Shown here piece after piece: positions 5,227 to 5,616 of a stretch of 5,616 bases of DNA. Numbering within the stretch: the first letter of the stretch is position 1; every line of letters begins with the position of its first letter. Below the pieces are notes generated by a model. It saw only the letters and a program-made list of their open reading frames with translations. It had not been told where the DNA came from and ran no database searches. The position numbers and the translations under genes are program-made. The DNA is from Burkholderiales bacterium (GTDB lineage Bacteria > Pseudomonadota > Gammaproteobacteria > Burkholderiales > Burkholderiaceae_D): contig SYFN01000097.1 in the NCBI GenBank assembly GCA_005800405.1, positions 1-5,616 on the forward strand, in the 5' to 3' direction.

Positions 5227-5616
5227 TCATTCGATCTGGGCAAGGTTCAGATTCAGCTGAGTGCGAACCGCATCTTCGATCACAGCCTTGGGATTTTCAC
5301 GTGCGAATTCGATGCGATCCAGATAATCACGCGAGATATCCCCCGTGATGTAGTCACCGTCAAAGCACGATGCCTCGAATTTCTTCAGCATGGGGTTGAC
5401 ATCGGTGATGGAAGACTTTAGCGCGTCGATATCCTGATAAACCAGTGCATCTGCCGTGATCTCACGACGCACTTGTTCTTCGGTGCGGCCATGCGCGATC
5501 AGCTCACTGCGCGTGGGCATATCGATACCGTACACATTCGGAAACTTTACTGGTGGCGCGGCAGATGCAAAAATCACGCGCTTGGCCCCGGAGTCACGTG
5601 CCATCTGGACGATTTC
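5227..5616 (-). CDS. purF: Amidophosphoribosyltransferase, C-terminal part, cut by window edge
   Basis: PurF transfers the glutamine amide nitrogen to PRPP to give phosphoribosylamine, the first committed step of purine synthesis, in the cytoplasm. Only the last 129 residues are visible, from EIVQMARDSGAKRV to the stop at 5227-5229; the glutaminase domain and PRPP-binding motif lie off the right edge. The segment FASAAPPVKFPNVYGIDMP, the following ELIAHGR and the near-terminal FDGDYITGDI are typical of the end of the phosphoribosyltransferase domain. The length after the IDMP motif agrees with the E. coli-like form. The frame stays open to the edge with no interruption. The downstream PLP-enzyme gene begins 16 bases later on the same strand, so the two are probably in one transcript. 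Confidence 0.96.
   Translation of the reverse strand, partial: EIVQMARDSGAKRVIFASAAPPVKFPNVYGIDMPTRSELIAHGRTEEQVRREITADALVYQDIDALKSSITDVNPMLKKFEASCFDGDYITGDISRDYLDRIEFARENPKAVIEDAVRTQLNLNLAQIE

Noticed and set aside
5208..5243. TTG start at 5243 for the PLP-enzyme gene
   Set aside because: It would overlap purF and add eleven residues (MPRSNDRRLLL) not expected in the family. The ATG at 5210 gives the normal N-terminus.

Overview
The window reads as ordinary chromosomal DNA from a proteobacterium, most likely a betaproteobacterium of Burkholderiales type. This is an inference from gene families and gene order. The ilvI, RDD-protein, purF and Cys/Met-enzyme proteins all look betaproteobacterial, GC is moderate to high, and there is no mobile element, CRISPR array, tRNA or rRNA. 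Six genes are well supported: two are cut by the window edges (ilvI on the left, purF on the right) and four are complete.

Left part (1-991): the N-terminal third of acetolactate synthase large subunit (ilvI) runs leftward off the edge. About 530 bases without a firm gene separate it from the divergent rightward gene pair. On the ilvI strand this gap holds a hairpin followed by six T's, a possible leader reading frame with a Leu/Val-rich stretch, a possible competing pairing, and a 28-codon reading frame whose stop overlaps the ilvI start as ATGA. Together these hint at leader control of ilvI, but none is proven.

Middle (992-3338): a small RDD-family membrane protein and a membrane-anchored alpha/beta hydrolase follow each other rightward with 13 bases between them, probably as an operon. 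A TetR-family repressor gene converges on them, and its last 41 bases overlap the hydrolase gene tail to tail. A 281-base intergenic region with a clear TATAAT box separates tetR from the next rightward gene.

Right part (3339-5616): a LOG-family nucleotide phosphoribohydrolase gene runs rightward. It converges, 21 bases apart, with a leftward purF - Cys/Met PLP-enzyme pair. The PLP-enzyme gene starts 16 bases after the purF stop, so the two are probably co-transcribed. A sulfhydrylase gene after purF is a known arrangement in Pseudomonas (purF-metZ), which supports a role in methionine or homocysteine synthesis.

The genes cover branched-chain amino acid, purine and sulfur amino acid synthesis, with a small membrane/lipase-like module and its possible regulator between them. 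I see no clear new defence or mobile system. The most interesting non-gene signal is the ilvI leader.
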